This document shows, piece by piece, positions 41,222-51,886 of a DNA stretch of 64,000 bases (position 1 is its first letter; the number at the start of each line of letters is the position of its first letter). Where the stretch lies: positions 1 to 64,000 of the forward strand of contig CACGTA010000006.1 of assembly GCA_902575815.1 (NCBI GenBank), given 5' to 3'. Source of the DNA: an uncultured Alphaproteobacteria bacterium. GTDB taxonomy: Bacteria; Pseudomonadota; Alphaproteobacteria; HIMB59; GCA-002718135. Under the pieces are notes generated by a model. The model had not been told where the DNA came from. It saw only the letters and a program-made list of their open reading frames with translations, and did not search any database. Made by a program: the position numbers and the translations under genes.

Positions 41222-41227
41222 TTTTTA

Positions 41228-42055
41228 ATGCACAAAAATATTTTTTTGGCTTCTTATCCAAAATCAGGAAATACTTGGCTGAGATCAATTATTGGAAATT
41301 TTTATAATTTTGACAAAGAGTTTAGTCTGAATGATTTAAAATCAATCCCTTTACTATCAATTAAAAAGCATTTTAATGAATTTCAAAATAAGGTTTATAT
41401 CACTAATAATGAGTTACATTTTGATTGGGTTTCACAAAATATCATTAAATGTCAAAAAATTTTAAATAATAAATTAAATCATCTGAACATATTTAAAACT
41501 CATAGCGTAAGACATAAAAATTTTACAAATGAAACGGTAAATGCTGGTTTTATTTATATTGTTAGAGACCCAAGAGACATAATAGTATCTCTTAAAAATT
41601 TTTCGGGTAAAGAAATTGATAAAACTATTGATGAATTTCTTTTTTCAAGAAGTTTAATGATTACAACTAATGGTGCACAAGAATTACTTTCAACTTGGGA
41701 ACTTAATGTACAATCCTGGTTAAATTATAACAGTGTTCCTAGATTGATCATAAAGTATGAAGATTTAAAATTAAATCCAAAAGAAATTATATTAAACATT
41801 AAGCAATTTCTTAATAAAATACATAGACTAAATATAAACTTACGTGACCAAGACATTGATAAAATAATAGAAAATACAAACTTTAATAATCTAAAAAAAT
41901 TAGAAGACAAAAATGGTTTTGATGAAGCTACAATACATTCCAATTTTTTTAGATCAGGAACATCTAATCAATGGAAAGATATATTATCTAGTACACAGGT
42001 TAAGCTTATAGAAAAAAACTTAAAATCATTAATGAGTTATTTTAATTATATTTAG
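41228..42055 (+). CDS. Sulfotransferase (Sulfotransfer_1 family)
   Basis: ASYPKSGNTWLRSII PAPS loop, FIYIVRDPRDIIVSL. Confidence 0.9.
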   Translation: MHKNIFLASYPKSGNTWLRSIIGNFYNFDKEFSLNDLKSIPLLSIKKHFNEFQNKVYITNNELHFDWVSQNIIKCQKILNNKLNHLNIFKTHSVRHKNFTNETVNAGFIYIVRDPRDIIVSLKNFSGKEIDKTIDEFLFSRSLMITTNGAQELLSTWELNVQSWLNYNSVPRLIIKYEDLKLNPKEIILNIKQFLNKIHRLNINLRDQDIDKIIENTNFNNLKKLEDKNGFDEATIHSNFFRSGTSNQWKDILSSTQVKLIEKNLKSLMSYFNYI

Positions 42056-42063
42056 GGAGATAA

Positions 42064-42153
42064 TGGCGGAGAGAGTGAGATTCGAACTCACGAACGAGTT
42101 GCCCCGTTGCCGGTTTTCAAGACCGGTGCTTTCAACCGCTCAGCCATCTCTCC
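42064..42153 (-). tRNA. tRNA-Ser (anticodon UGA)
   Basis: Reverse complement GGAGAGAUGGCUGAGCGGUUGAAAGCACCGGUCUUGAAAACCGG...GUGAGUUCGAAUCUCACUCUCUCCGCCA; long variable arm. Confidence 0.96.
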
Positions 42154-42165
42154 GTTTAACAGCTT

Positions 42166-42192
42166 ACTATAGTTTCATCTTAAAAATGTCAA
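42166..42192 (-). promoter_or_regulatory. Candidate promoter for tRNA-Ser
   Basis: Minus strand: consensus TTGACA (42187-42192), 15-nt spacer, TATAGT (42166-42171), 12 nt before tRNA 5' end. Confidence 0.45.
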
Positions 42193-42245
42193 AATATTAA
42201 GTATTATCATTTCCTAATTGACGATAGTTTTGGTAATTTTAGTTC

Positions 42246-43283
42246 ATGATTATTAGGTTTATAATATTCTTTGTTTTAATTTCTTTCAAATCCTATGCAA
42301 CTGATTGTGAAAAACCGAAAATGCCAACTGATGAAGAATGGACCAGCTGGCTAACAAAAATAAAAAATGAAGCACTCGAAAAAGGTATAAGCCAGAATAC
42401 TATTTCAAATAATTTAAATGATGTTAAGCCACAAAGTAAAATTATTATGCGTGATAGATGCCAGCCGGCATCAACAATGACTCTAGATGAGTATTTATTT
42501 TATACAATTACTAAAGATAAAGTTTTTGCAGGAAAAAATTTTTTAAAAAAACATGAAGATTTATTAAAAGAAATTGGAGATTATTTTAAAATACAACCAA
42601 GATTTATAGTGTCTGTATTAGGTATGGAAAGTTATTATGGAAGAAATCAAGGAAAAATAAATTCCATAATTGCGATAACAACTCTTGCATTTGATAGAAG
42701 AAGAAGTGACTTTTACAAAAAACAATTATTTGCTGCTCTTGAAATATTAGATAAAAATCTTGTTCCAAATGGAGAACTAAGAGGTAGTTGGGGTGGGGCG
42801 GTTGGTATGACACAAATGATCCCTACAACTTTTTTAGAAACTGCATATGACTGGGATGGTGATGGCATTGATATATGGAATAGTTATGCAGATGCTTTTG
42901 CTAGTACTGCAAACTATTTAACTTCATTAGATAAAAATCCATGGTCTAATGATAGTACTTGGGGTAGAGAAGTGCTTCCACCAAAAAATATTTCTTCATC
43001 TTTTTTTGATTCTATAAAACAAGTTAACCCAAAAGGTTGTGGGGCAGTTAAACGTAGATCAATTCCAAAAACTATATCTGAATGGTCAAAATTAGGATTT
43101 ACAAAAATCAATGGAGATCCTTTACCAATAAGAGATGATTTAGAAGCTAGATTAATAATGCCAGATGGGATAGATGGAAGAATGTTCATAGTTTATCCTA
43201 ATTACAAAAATATTCTTTATTATAATTGTTCATCATATTATGCTGTATCAGTAGGTCTCCTAAGTGATAAAATATCTAATTAG
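42246..43283 (+). CDS. Lytic murein transglycosylase (MltB family)
   Basis: FIVSVLGMESYYGRNQG, GSWGGAVGMTQMIPTTFLETAYDWDGDGIDIWNSYADAFASTANYL. Confidence 0.94.
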   Translation: MIIRFIIFFVLISFKSYATDCEKPKMPTDEEWTSWLTKIKNEALEKGISQNTISNNLNDVKPQSKIIMRDRCQPASTMTLDEYLFYTITKDKVFAGKNFLKKHEDLLKEIGDYFKIQPRFIVSVLGMESYYGRNQGKINSIIAITTLAFDRRRSDFYKKQLFAALEILDKNLVPNGELRGSWGGAVGMTQMIPTTFLETAYDWDGDGIDIWNSYADAFASTANYLTSLDKNPWSNDSTWGREVLPPKNISSSFFDSIKQVNPKGCGAVKRRSIPKTISEWSKLGFTKINGDPLPIRDDLEARLIMPDGIDGRMFIVYPNYKNILYYNCSSYYAVSVGLLSDKISN

Positions 43284-44199
43284 TTTAATTTTTCTTTTAA
43301 TTATATTTTCTTGCAATGAATTAAATCTAAATAATGTTTCTGATGTTGTAGAAAATAGCACAAATAAAATAGAAGAAATAATTGACAATAAAAAAGAAAA
43401 TAAAAAAGCAAAAAATCAATCAACCAATAAAAAAATTAAAGATAATATTTTTTATTATGTTGGTGAGCCTTATTTTATTGAAGGGGTTAGTTACATTCCA
43501 GAGGAAAATTATAATTATTCGGAAATTGGGCTTTCTTCTTTTTACGGTAAGGAATTACACAATATTAAAACTGTAAACAATGATATAAATAAAGTTACAG
43601 AGTTACTTGGTAGACATAAAACATTACCTCTACCAAGTATGGTCAAAGTCACTAACTTGGATAATGGACTTTCTATAAATGTAAAAATAATAGATAGACA
43701 TGATGATAATGCAGTTATTATTCAGGTTTCAAGAAAAGTTGCACAACTTCTTGGATTTTATAAATCTAAAATAGCTACTGTAAAAGTAGAAATACTTTCT
43801 GATGCTAGTAAACAATGGAAGAGTGTTGCAAATTCATTAAATGAAGAAAATTTTGATGAAACTATCTCCTCTGCACCAACAGATATTGTATCTATTGAAG
43901 AAATTGATGAAATTACGGATACTAATGATGAGGTCACTGCAATTACAGAAGAACCAATTGAACTTAAATCAGAAAAAACAACTGATTTTAAATTATATTT
44001 AAAAGTAACTGGGTTTGAAAACTATGAGAGTATTCGAACAGTATTAGATAATTATGATAATAATCTAAAATACACTTCTGAAAAAAATAACTCCAAATAT
44101 GACGTAATTATTGGTCCCTTAGAAAATACAGAAGCTAATAATTTGGTTTCATACTTTATCTCAAAAGGTTATAAAGAGACTGAAATTCTTATTGAATAA
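43264..44199 (+). CDS. rlpA: RlpA-like septal ring lytic transglycosylase with SPOR domain (lipoprotein)
   Basis: GTG start, lipobox LIIFSC, IGLSSFYG...HKTLPLPSMVKVTNLDNGLSINVKIIDR, C-terminal SPOR-like region. Confidence 0.85.
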   Translation: MIKYLISLIFLLIIFSCNELNLNNVSDVVENSTNKIEEIIDNKKENKKAKNQSTNKKIKDNIFYYVGEPYFIEGVSYIPEENYNYSEIGLSSFYGKELHNIKTVNNDINKVTELLGRHKTLPLPSMVKVTNLDNGLSINVKIIDRHDDNAVIIQVSRKVAQLLGFYKSKIATVKVEILSDASKQWKSVANSLNEENFDETISSAPTDIVSIEEIDEITDTNDEVTAITEEPIELKSEKTTDFKLYLKVTGFENYESIRTVLDNYDNNLKYTSEKNNSKYDVIIGPLENTEANNLVSYFISKGYKETEILIE

Positions 44200-44234
44200 C
44201 AAATAAAGGTCATAATTAAGAATTATTAATATTT

Positions 44235-45368
44235 ATGGTAAAAATTTTTAGCTTTTTTTTATTTTTTATTATTTCTTTAAAACTTTACGCCATTGATACA
44301 AAGGCAGAGCAAGCCGTTGTCATTGATTTTGATACTAATGAAGTTCTTTTTGAAAAAAATTCTAATGCAAAAGTAATTCCTGCTTCCATGACTAAAATTA
44401 TGACTGTTTACGTTGCATTTGATAGAATAAAGAATACAAATTTTGCTATTTCTAATGAATGTAAAGTTTCCCCTAAGGCTTATAAAAAGGGAGGTTCTAG
44501 AACATTTTTAGAGATAGATGATAATGTAACGGTTGATGATTTATTAAAAGGTATAATCGTTCAATCTGGTAATGATGCTTCTATAGCTTTAGCGGAATGT
44601 TTAGGAGGTACTGAAGAAGATTTTGCTAAACTCATGAATGTTTATGCAGAACGCTTAGGAATGAAAAATACAAATTTTGTTAATTCATCTGGCTGGCCTG
44701 ATGATAATCATTATTCCACTGTCAAAGATATCGCAATTCTTTCAAATTCAATAATTAGAGATTTTCCAAATCTTTATACATATTTCAAAATGGAAGAATT
44801 TACTTATAATGATATTACTCAACCAAATAGAAATAAACTTTTATATCAAGTTCAAGGAGCTGATGGTTTAAAAACAGGTTTTACAAAAGAATCTGGGTGG
44901 GGAATAGCTGCTACAGCTTTAAGGAATGATAGAAGGATTACAGTAGTTATAAATGGAACAAATAGCTCAAGATCAAGGTTAAATGAGTCATCTAATTTAA
45001 TAAATTGGGCATTTAACCAAACCTCTCAACAGACTTTAGTTGAAAAAGATCAGTTTATTAAAGAAGTAGATGTATGGCTGGGTAGTGAGAGCAGTATTAA
45101 TTTAATTAGCGCACAAAAATTAGTATCAACATTATCATTTGATCAAATTCAATTAATGAATTCTTCTATTACATATACAAAACCAATATCTGCTCCAATC
45201 AAAAAAGGTGATGAATTAGGAAAATTAATTATAAATATAGATGGAAAGCCAAAAATAGAAGTACCGCTTATTGCTGAAAAAGATGTATCTCCAATCAACC
45301 CTTTATTTAAAATTTTTGCTGCAGCAAAATACTTAATTTTTGGAAGAAGTTTAGATGAAATTAAATAA
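44235..45368 (+). CDS. D-alanyl-D-alanine carboxypeptidase (PBP5/6 family)
   Basis: IPASMTKIMTVYVAF (SxxK), SGND, LKTGFT (KTG). Confidence 0.95.
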   Translation: MVKIFSFFLFFIISLKLYAIDTKAEQAVVIDFDTNEVLFEKNSNAKVIPASMTKIMTVYVAFDRIKNTNFAISNECKVSPKAYKKGGSRTFLEIDDNVTVDDLLKGIIVQSGNDASIALAECLGGTEEDFAKLMNVYAERLGMKNTNFVNSSGWPDDNHYSTVKDIAILSNSIIRDFPNLYTYFKMEEFTYNDITQPNRNKLLYQVQGADGLKTGFTKESGWGIAATALRNDRRITVVINGTNSSRSRLNESSNLINWAFNQTSQQTLVEKDQFIKEVDVWLGSESSINLISAQKLVSTLSFDQIQLMNSSITYTKPISAPIKKGDELGKLIINIDGKPKIEVPLIAEKDVSPINPLFKIFAAAKYLIFGRSLDEIK

Positions 45369-45966
45369 AGGTTTGTTCATTAGTTTTGAAGGACCTGAGG
45401 CAAGTGGAAAATCATCTCAAATATTTCTTTTATCAAAATATTTAAAAAAAAATAAAATTCCTTTTATTGTATCTAGGGAGCCCGGGGGGACTAATTTTGC
45501 AGAAAAATTAAGAAAATTAATTTTAGATAATAAATCTACAATTAATAATTTAGAAGAATTGCTTCTTCTTATGGCAGCTAGATCAAATCATATCAATGAA
45601 GTAATTATCCCTAATCTTAAAAAAGGTAAAATTGTCATTTCAGATCGATATGCAGATTCCTCATTTGTTTATCAAGGATATGTAAATAAATTTGGAATTA
45701 AAAGAGCGCAAAAACTTCATAAAGAACTTCTTAACAATTTTTTTCCTGATTACACTTTTATTTTTAAAATCAGTCCAAAAGAAATAATCAAAAGATTAAA
45801 ACAGAGGAAAGTTAAAAACAAATATGATAAAACTAACTTATTCTTTCATCAAAAAGTAATTCAAGGATATAAAAAAATAGCAAATCCAAAAAGATATATA
45901 ATGGTAGATGCTTCCTTATCTAAAGATATAATTCACAAAAATATTATTAAAAAATTAAAGTTATAA
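45355..45966 (+). CDS. tmk: Thymidylate kinase
   Basis: FISFEGPEASGKSSQI, SREPGGT, ISDRYADSSFVYQG. Confidence 0.96.
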   Translation: MKLNKGLFISFEGPEASGKSSQIFLLSKYLKKNKIPFIVSREPGGTNFAEKLRKLILDNKSTINNLEELLLLMAARSNHINEVIIPNLKKGKIVISDRYADSSFVYQGYVNKFGIKRAQKLHKELLNNFFPDYTFIFKISPKEIIKRLKQRKVKNKYDKTNLFFHQKVIQGYKKIANPKRYIMVDASLSKDIIHKNIIKKLKL

Positions 45967-45969
45967 TTA

Positions 45970-46953
45970 ATGATTGAATTAATAGGTTTTGAAAAAGAAT
46001 ATAACGATCTTCTTAAAAGATACAAATCAAATAATCTTCCAAATTCAATTTTAATTCATGGATTGAGTGGAATAGGTAAAAGAACTTTTCTCAACAAATT
46101 AGTTAAAAATATTTTAAATATAGAATTTAAAGATAATAATGTGGATCATCATTTAAATTTATTTAAAAATAATACACATCCAAATATAAAAATAATTGAA
46201 AAAGAGATTGATAGCAAAACTGGAAAAATAAAATCTAATATAACAATTGATCAAATTAGAAGATTAAAAAAATTTTTGAATTCAACATCAATAATGCAAA
46301 ATTCTTCTAAAATAGTTATTGTTGATTCTGCTGATTATTTAAATATCAGTTCAGCAAATAGTATGCTCAAGATTTTAGAAGAATCAAATGATAGTACCTA
46401 TATCTTTTTAATATCAAATCAAATTTCATTACTTTTGCCAACAATCAGATCAAGATGTTTGAAAATTAAATTTAATACTCATAATTTAACTAATTTTACT
46501 AATATCATTAAAAATAATATCGATGAAATATCTAATGAAGAGATAAATTTTTACTTTGAATTAACGTATGGATCACCAGGAACCACAATTCTTTATTACA
46601 ATAATGATTTCTTGGATATTTTCCAATTATCAATTAAATGTCTTTTATCAAATGATCTAGATGATGATAAAATAAATTTATCAAATATATTATCAAAACT
46701 TACTAATGATGAATTTAATAATTATTTATCAATGCTTAAATTTATTCTAATTGTTGCTAATAAAATTAAAATAAACAGAGATGATAAAAGCTTATTTAAT
46801 ATGCCAAATTATCTAGAGTTAGAGTCTTTATCCGCAAATCTTACCCAAAAAAATCTTATTGATAGATTTGATTATTTAACTAATAACCAAAAAGAATTAT
46901 TTAGTTTAAATCTTGATAAGAAAATATTTATATTAAATTTTTTAACTCAATAA
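45970..46953 (+). CDS. holB: DNA polymerase III subunit delta'
   Basis: SILIHGLSGIGKRTFLNKL, ADYLNISSANSMLKILEESNDSTYIFLIS, TIRSRC. Confidence 0.9.
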   Translation: MIELIGFEKEYNDLLKRYKSNNLPNSILIHGLSGIGKRTFLNKLVKNILNIEFKDNNVDHHLNLFKNNTHPNIKIIEKEIDSKTGKIKSNITIDQIRRLKKFLNSTSIMQNSSKIVIVDSADYLNISSANSMLKILEESNDSTYIFLISNQISLLLPTIRSRCLKIKFNTHNLTNFTNIIKNNIDEISNEEINFYFELTYGSPGTTILYYNNDFLDIFQLSIKCLLSNDLDDDKINLSNILSKLTNDEFNNYLSMLKFILIVANKIKINRDDKSLFNMPNYLELESLSANLTQKNLIDRFDYLTNNQKELFSLNLDKKIFILNFLTQ

Positions 46954-46954
46954 A

Positions 46955-48472
46955 ATGAATTTTTATATAACTACACCAATTTACTACACTAATGATATTC
47001 CTCATATAGGTCATGCTTATACTAGTATAGCTTGCGATATTATTGCGCGATATAATAAATTATTAGGAAACAATGTGTTCTTCTTAACAGGTACAGACGA
47101 GCATGGACAAAAAGTAGAAAAAGCTGCTATTAATTCAAACTTAAAACCTAAAGAATTTGTCGATAAACTTTCAGTTAATTTTATCAATTTAATACCTTTT
47201 TTAGGATGTGAAATAAATGATTTCATAAGAACCACTGAAGAAAGGCATATTAAAGCGTCACAAGAACTTTGGAGGCAATTAGAAAAAAATAATCAAATAT
47301 ATCTTTCAAATTATGAAGGTTGGTACTCAGTTAGAGATGAAGCATTTTATTTAGAAAATGAATTAAAAAAGATTGATGGTAAATATGTTACCGATAATGG
47401 ATCACCTGTAGAGTGGGTCAAGGAGGAGAGTTATTTTTTTAAACTTTCAGAATGGCAGAATAAGTTAATCGATTATTATGAAAAAAATCCAGAATCAATC
47501 TTACCCAAAACGAGATATAATGAAGTATTAAGTTTTATTAAAAGTGGATTAAAAGATCTTTCTATTTCAAGAACAACTTTTAACTGGGGAGTCCCAGTTC
47601 CAAATAATTCGAAGCATGTGATGTATGTTTGGATTGATGCATTATGTAACTACTTAACTGCAATTGGTTATCCAGATACAAATAATAATTACAAGAAATT
47701 TTGGCCAGCAACACACATTGTTGGAAAAGATATATTAAGATTTCATGCAGTTTATTGGCCAGCTTTCTTAATGGCTGCAGGTATTGAGCCGCCTAAAAGA
47801 ATATTTGCTCACGGATGGTGGACGAATGAAGGACAAAAAATTTCTAAATCACTTGGTAATGTCATCGATCCTTACGATATTATTAATGAATATGGCTTAG
47901 ATCAAATTAGGTTTTTTTTATTTAGAGAAGTACCTTTTGGAAATGATGGAGATTTTTCAAAAAAAGCAATCGCAAATAGAATTAATGCTGATTTATCAAA
48001 TAATTTTGGTAATTTAGTACAAAGGATTTCATCATTTGCTGTAAAAAATAATGATTCTATACTAAAGCCAGCAGAAAATTTAACTAATGAAGATCAGGAT
48101 TTAATTAATATTCTTCAGAATAAATTTGATGGATATTGTAAATTTATGAATAATCAACAAATTGATAGAGCAATTAAGTCTGTCTTGGAGTTAATATCTG
48201 CCGGTAACGCGTATGTTGACACTCAAGCACCATGGACACTGAAAAAAACAAATAAAATAAGAATGGAAGAAGTTTTATATATTGTTACAAATATAATTAT
48301 TAAATCAGCTATTATGCTCTATCCAATAATACCAACTAGTTCAAAAAAAATTCTAAATATTTTTAATTATAATATGGATAATAATAAATTTGAAAATTTC
48401 ACTAAACTAATCAATCAAAAAATAAAAATAAATAATCCAGAACCAATATTTCCAAGAATATTGAATGATTGA
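46955..48472 (+). CDS. metG: Methionyl-tRNA synthetase
   Basis: TTPIYYTNDIPHIGHAYTSIACD, TGTDEHGQK, KISKSLGNVIDP (KMSKS variant). Confidence 0.97.
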   Translation: MNFYITTPIYYTNDIPHIGHAYTSIACDIIARYNKLLGNNVFFLTGTDEHGQKVEKAAINSNLKPKEFVDKLSVNFINLIPFLGCEINDFIRTTEERHIKASQELWRQLEKNNQIYLSNYEGWYSVRDEAFYLENELKKIDGKYVTDNGSPVEWVKEESYFFKLSEWQNKLIDYYEKNPESILPKTRYNEVLSFIKSGLKDLSISRTTFNWGVPVPNNSKHVMYVWIDALCNYLTAIGYPDTNNNYKKFWPATHIVGKDILRFHAVYWPAFLMAAGIEPPKRIFAHGWWTNEGQKISKSLGNVIDPYDIINEYGLDQIRFFLFREVPFGNDGDFSKKAIANRINADLSNNFGNLVQRISSFAVKNNDSILKPAENLTNEDQDLINILQNKFDGYCKFMNNQQIDRAIKSVLELISAGNAYVDTQAPWTLKKTNKIRMEEVLYIVTNIIIKSAIMLYPIIPTSSKKILNIFNYNMDNNKFENFTKLINQKIKINNPEPIFPRILND

Positions 48473-49247
48473 CTCACATTGTCATTTAAATTTTAAAAAA
48501 TTATCAGAAAATTTTGAGAATATAATTAATAATTCCAAAAAAAATAATATAAGCTCAATATTATCAATTAATACAAAACCTGAAGATTTTCAGGATCATT
48601 TAAATTTAATAAAAAATTATAATTCTATTTATATCTCATATGGACTTCATCCAAGTGATGTTAAATCAATGAACCAAATTGAATTACAAAACTTTGATCA
48701 ATACTGTAAAAATGAAAAAGTAATAGGAATAGGTGAAACAGGCATTGACCTCTATCATAATGATCAATTTCTAAAAGAACAAACACACGTATTTGAAACC
48801 CATATTGAAGCTTCATTAAAGCATTCACTACCAATTATCATTCATCAAAGAAATTCTGAAAAAGAAATTGTTGATATTTTAAAAAATTATAAATCAAATA
48901 ATTTAAAACTAATTTTTCACTGTTTCACAGGTTCAAATCAACTTTTAAATTTTTGTCTAGAGAATAACTATTACATTTCAATTTCTGGAATAATAACATT
49001 TAAAAATGCATCAAATTTAAGAGATATAATTAAGGACGCTCCTTTAGATTCTATACTTATAGAAACTGATAGCCCTTTTTTAGCACCTGAGCCAATGAGA
49101 GGTAGAGTTAATGAGCCATCTTTTGTAAAATATACAGCTGAATATTTGGCAAAATTTTTTAAATTATCCTTAGAAGAATTTGAAAAAATTACTGATAATA
49201 ATTTTTTTAATTTGTTTACAAAAGCTAAAAGAGATAATTATCTGTAA
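48465..49247 (+). CDS. tatD: TatD family metal-dependent DNase
   Basis: MIDSHCHL, IGIGETGIDLYH, HCFTGS, LIETDSPFLAPEPMRGRVNEPSFV. Confidence 0.95.
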   Translation: MIDSHCHLNFKKLSENFENIINNSKKNNISSILSINTKPEDFQDHLNLIKNYNSIYISYGLHPSDVKSMNQIELQNFDQYCKNEKVIGIGETGIDLYHNDQFLKEQTHVFETHIEASLKHSLPIIIHQRNSEKEIVDILKNYKSNNLKLIFHCFTGSNQLLNFCLENNYYISISGIITFKNASNLRDIIKDAPLDSILIETDSPFLAPEPMRGRVNEPSFVKYTAEYLAKFFKLSLEEFEKITDNNFFNLFTKAKRDNYL

Positions 49248-49999
49248 TGAAAATAACAATTTTAGGCTGTGGAGGATCTTTTGGTTCGCCTTTAGCATGG
49301 AATAGACATGGTAATATTGATCTAAATAATAAAAGAAATTTTAGAACAAGGTCATCGGTACTTATTGAATATAAAAATTCAAATATTTTAATTGATACTA
49401 GTCCAGACCTTAGACAACAACTTTATAATGCTAAATGTACAAATATTGATGCAGTTCTTTATACGCATATTCATTCTGATCATACATCAGGTGTGCCAGA
49501 TATGAGAGCAATGTCCTTAATAAATAAAAAAATTATTCCTGCATATATGCCAAAAGAAATGATTTCTGAAATGGAAACAAACTATAAATATATTTTTAAA
49601 GGAGAAAAAGATTATTTACCATTTATGGAAATTAAAGAATTAGATTCTAGTATAAATTTTCAAAATATAAATATTGAAACATTTAAACATAATCACGGAT
49701 CAATTGATGTTCAAACATACAAGATTGGTAATTTTGCATATTCTACAGATTTAAAAAAATTTTATAATCAAGATATTGATAAATTAAAAAATCTAGATTT
49801 ATGGATAGTTGGTTTGTTAAGACAAGATACTCATCCCGCTCATGCTGGATTTGATCAAATAATGGATTTCATTTCATATATTAAACCTAAACAAACTATT
49901 CTTACTCATATGACAGCTTTACTAGATGAAAAAGAATTAATAACAAAGTGTCCACCAAATGTAAAACCTGGATATGATGGTATGATTATTGATATATGA
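49247..49999 (+). CDS. Metallo-beta-lactamase fold hydrolase (PhnP-like)
   Basis: LGCGGSFGSP, YTHIHSDHTSGVPDMRAM. Confidence 0.92.
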   Translation: MKITILGCGGSFGSPLAWNRHGNIDLNNKRNFRTRSSVLIEYKNSNILIDTSPDLRQQLYNAKCTNIDAVLYTHIHSDHTSGVPDMRAMSLINKKIIPAYMPKEMISEMETNYKYIFKGEKDYLPFMEIKELDSSINFQNINIETFKHNHGSIDVQTYKIGNFAYSTDLKKFYNQDIDKLKNLDLWIVGLLRQDTHPAHAGFDQIMDFISYIKPKQTILTHMTALLDEKELITKCPPNVKPGYDGMIIDI

Positions 50000-50931
50000 A
50001 GCCTGTATCGATTGGTTGCATAGGAATAGGAAATGTTGGATCAAATCTTACAAATAATTTATTAAAATCAAGTAACAATATATTTGTGTATGATAAAAAT
50101 AATCAATCGTATTCAAGATTAAAAAATTTAAAAAACAAGCCTTGTAAAACTTTAAAAGAATTAACTGAAAAAAGTGATATTATAATAACTTGTTTACCTT
50201 CACCAAAAGCAGTAAGCAAAGTTCTAAAAACTATTTTAAGATATTTAACTAATAAACACATTTGGATTGAGATGAGTACTACAGATAAAAATGATATGAT
50301 TAGCTTATCCAAAAAAGTAATTTCTAAAGGTGGAAAAGTATTAGAATGTCCAATTACTGGAGGAGAGCACAGAGCAAAATCAGGAAATATATCTATTCTA
50401 GCTGCAGGCAAAAAATCAACTTTTAAAAAATGTTTCCCAATTTTATCATTGCTTGGTCATGAAATTTTATATTGTGGAAAAATTGGAAATTCTTCAATAT
50501 TAAAAGTAATTACAAATTATTTAGCGTCATTACATTTATTAGGTATAGGTGAAGCACTGAGTGTTGCAAAAAAAAATAAAATTAACTTAGGTTTAACTTA
50601 TAAAGCAATAAAAATAAGCTCTGGAAATAGTTTTGTTAATGAAACTGAAACAAAGGTCATACTTGGAGGTAGTTATGATGTTGGATTTACAATGGATCTA
50701 GTCAATAAAGATATAAATCTTTTTAATAAAATTGGAAAAAATATAAAATTAGAACTAGGTAATTATCTTAGTAAAAAGTTTAAACTAGGTATGAAAATTT
50801 TAGGTAAAAGATCATTTAGTACTAGTATTATTAAATTAATTGAAAAAGATGCTAAAATTAAATTAAGAGCAAAAAATTTCCCAAAACAATTAATTGATAA
50901 ACAAAAAAAACAAAAAGGTGTACAAGTATAA
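49996..50931 (+). CDS. NAD-binding beta-hydroxyacid dehydrogenase (3-hydroxyisobutyrate dehydrogenase-like)
   Basis: IGCIGIGNVGSNLTNNLL, ECPITGGEHRAKSGNISILAAG, GNSSILKVITNYL. Confidence 0.9.
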   Translation: MKPVSIGCIGIGNVGSNLTNNLLKSSNNIFVYDKNNQSYSRLKNLKNKPCKTLKELTEKSDIIITCLPSPKAVSKVLKTILRYLTNKHIWIEMSTTDKNDMISLSKKVISKGGKVLECPITGGEHRAKSGNISILAAGKKSTFKKCFPILSLLGHEILYCGKIGNSSILKVITNYLASLHLLGIGEALSVAKKNKINLGLTYKAIKISSGNSFVNETETKVILGGSYDVGFTMDLVNKDINLFNKIGKNIKLELGNYLSKKFKLGMKILGKRSFSTSIIKLIEKDAKIKLRAKNFPKQLIDKQKKQKGVQV

Positions 50932-50932
50932 T

Positions 50933-51886
50933 ATGTCAAAAAAAAATTTGTTACCTGCTGACTTAGATCCAAGAAATCCAAGTTTTGCTTACAAAAATAA
51001 ATATAATGATCATGTAGATAATACTGATCAATTTAATAATTATCTAAAGTCTACTGAAGTTAAGAATATTTTTTCTGGTATGTTATGGGGCGAAGGACCA
51101 GCATATATTCCTCATTTAGATACATTGGTCTGGAGCGATATACCAAATAATAGAATGTTAAAGTTATCAAATGGTTCTGTTGCTGAATATAAAAATCCTT
51201 CAAATTACTGTAATGGAAATACTATTGATAAAGAAGAAAATGTAATTTCTTGTTCACATGGAGGAAGATGTATTTATAAAACTAATGATAATTTAGAAGT
51301 GGAAGTTTTAGTTGATAGTTATAATGGTAAGAAACTTAACTCACCAAACGACCTATTTGTTAAATCTGATGATACAATTTGGTTTACAGATCCACCTTAC
51401 GGTATTTTATCAGATTATGAGGGGTATCCTGGCGAACAAGAATATGGTGGCTGTAATGTATTTTCTTTTGATCCTAAATCAAACAATTTAAAAGTTATGA
51501 TAGACGATCTTATTAGACCTAATGGTATTGCGATATCGCCAGATGAAAAAAAATTATATGTAGCTGATACTGGAGAAAATATCAAACATTTGTATGTTTA
51601 TGATATGATTGATGGAATACCTATAAATAGAAAATTAATTTATGATTTTAAACCTTTTTTTTCTGATGGTTTTAGATGCGATAAAGATGGTAATGTTTGG
51701 ACGAGTGCCGGAAAGGCAATTAAATGTTTTAATCCTCAAAACGAATTAATTGGGCAATTTATTGTTCCAGAACTAGTATCAAATTTAGAATTTGGAGGAG
51801 TGGAAGGTAATATTTTATATATAACAGCCACAACTAGTTTATATTCTATCGAATTAAATCAACAAGGTGCCAGATTCTATGAATAA
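50933..51886 (+). CDS. SMP-30/gluconolactonase family protein
   Basis: WGEGPAYIPHLDTLVWSDIPNNRML, SPNDLFVKSDDTIWFTDPPYG, RPNGIAISPDEKKLYVADTG. Confidence 0.93.
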   Translation: MSKKNLLPADLDPRNPSFAYKNKYNDHVDNTDQFNNYLKSTEVKNIFSGMLWGEGPAYIPHLDTLVWSDIPNNRMLKLSNGSVAEYKNPSNYCNGNTIDKEENVISCSHGGRCIYKTNDNLEVEVLVDSYNGKKLNSPNDLFVKSDDTIWFTDPPYGILSDYEGYPGEQEYGGCNVFSFDPKSNNLKVMIDDLIRPNGIAISPDEKKLYVADTGENIKHLYVYDMIDGIPINRKLIYDFKPFFSDGFRCDKDGNVWTSAGKAIKCFNPQNELIGQFIVPELVSNLEFGGVEGNILYITATTSLYSIELNQQGARFYE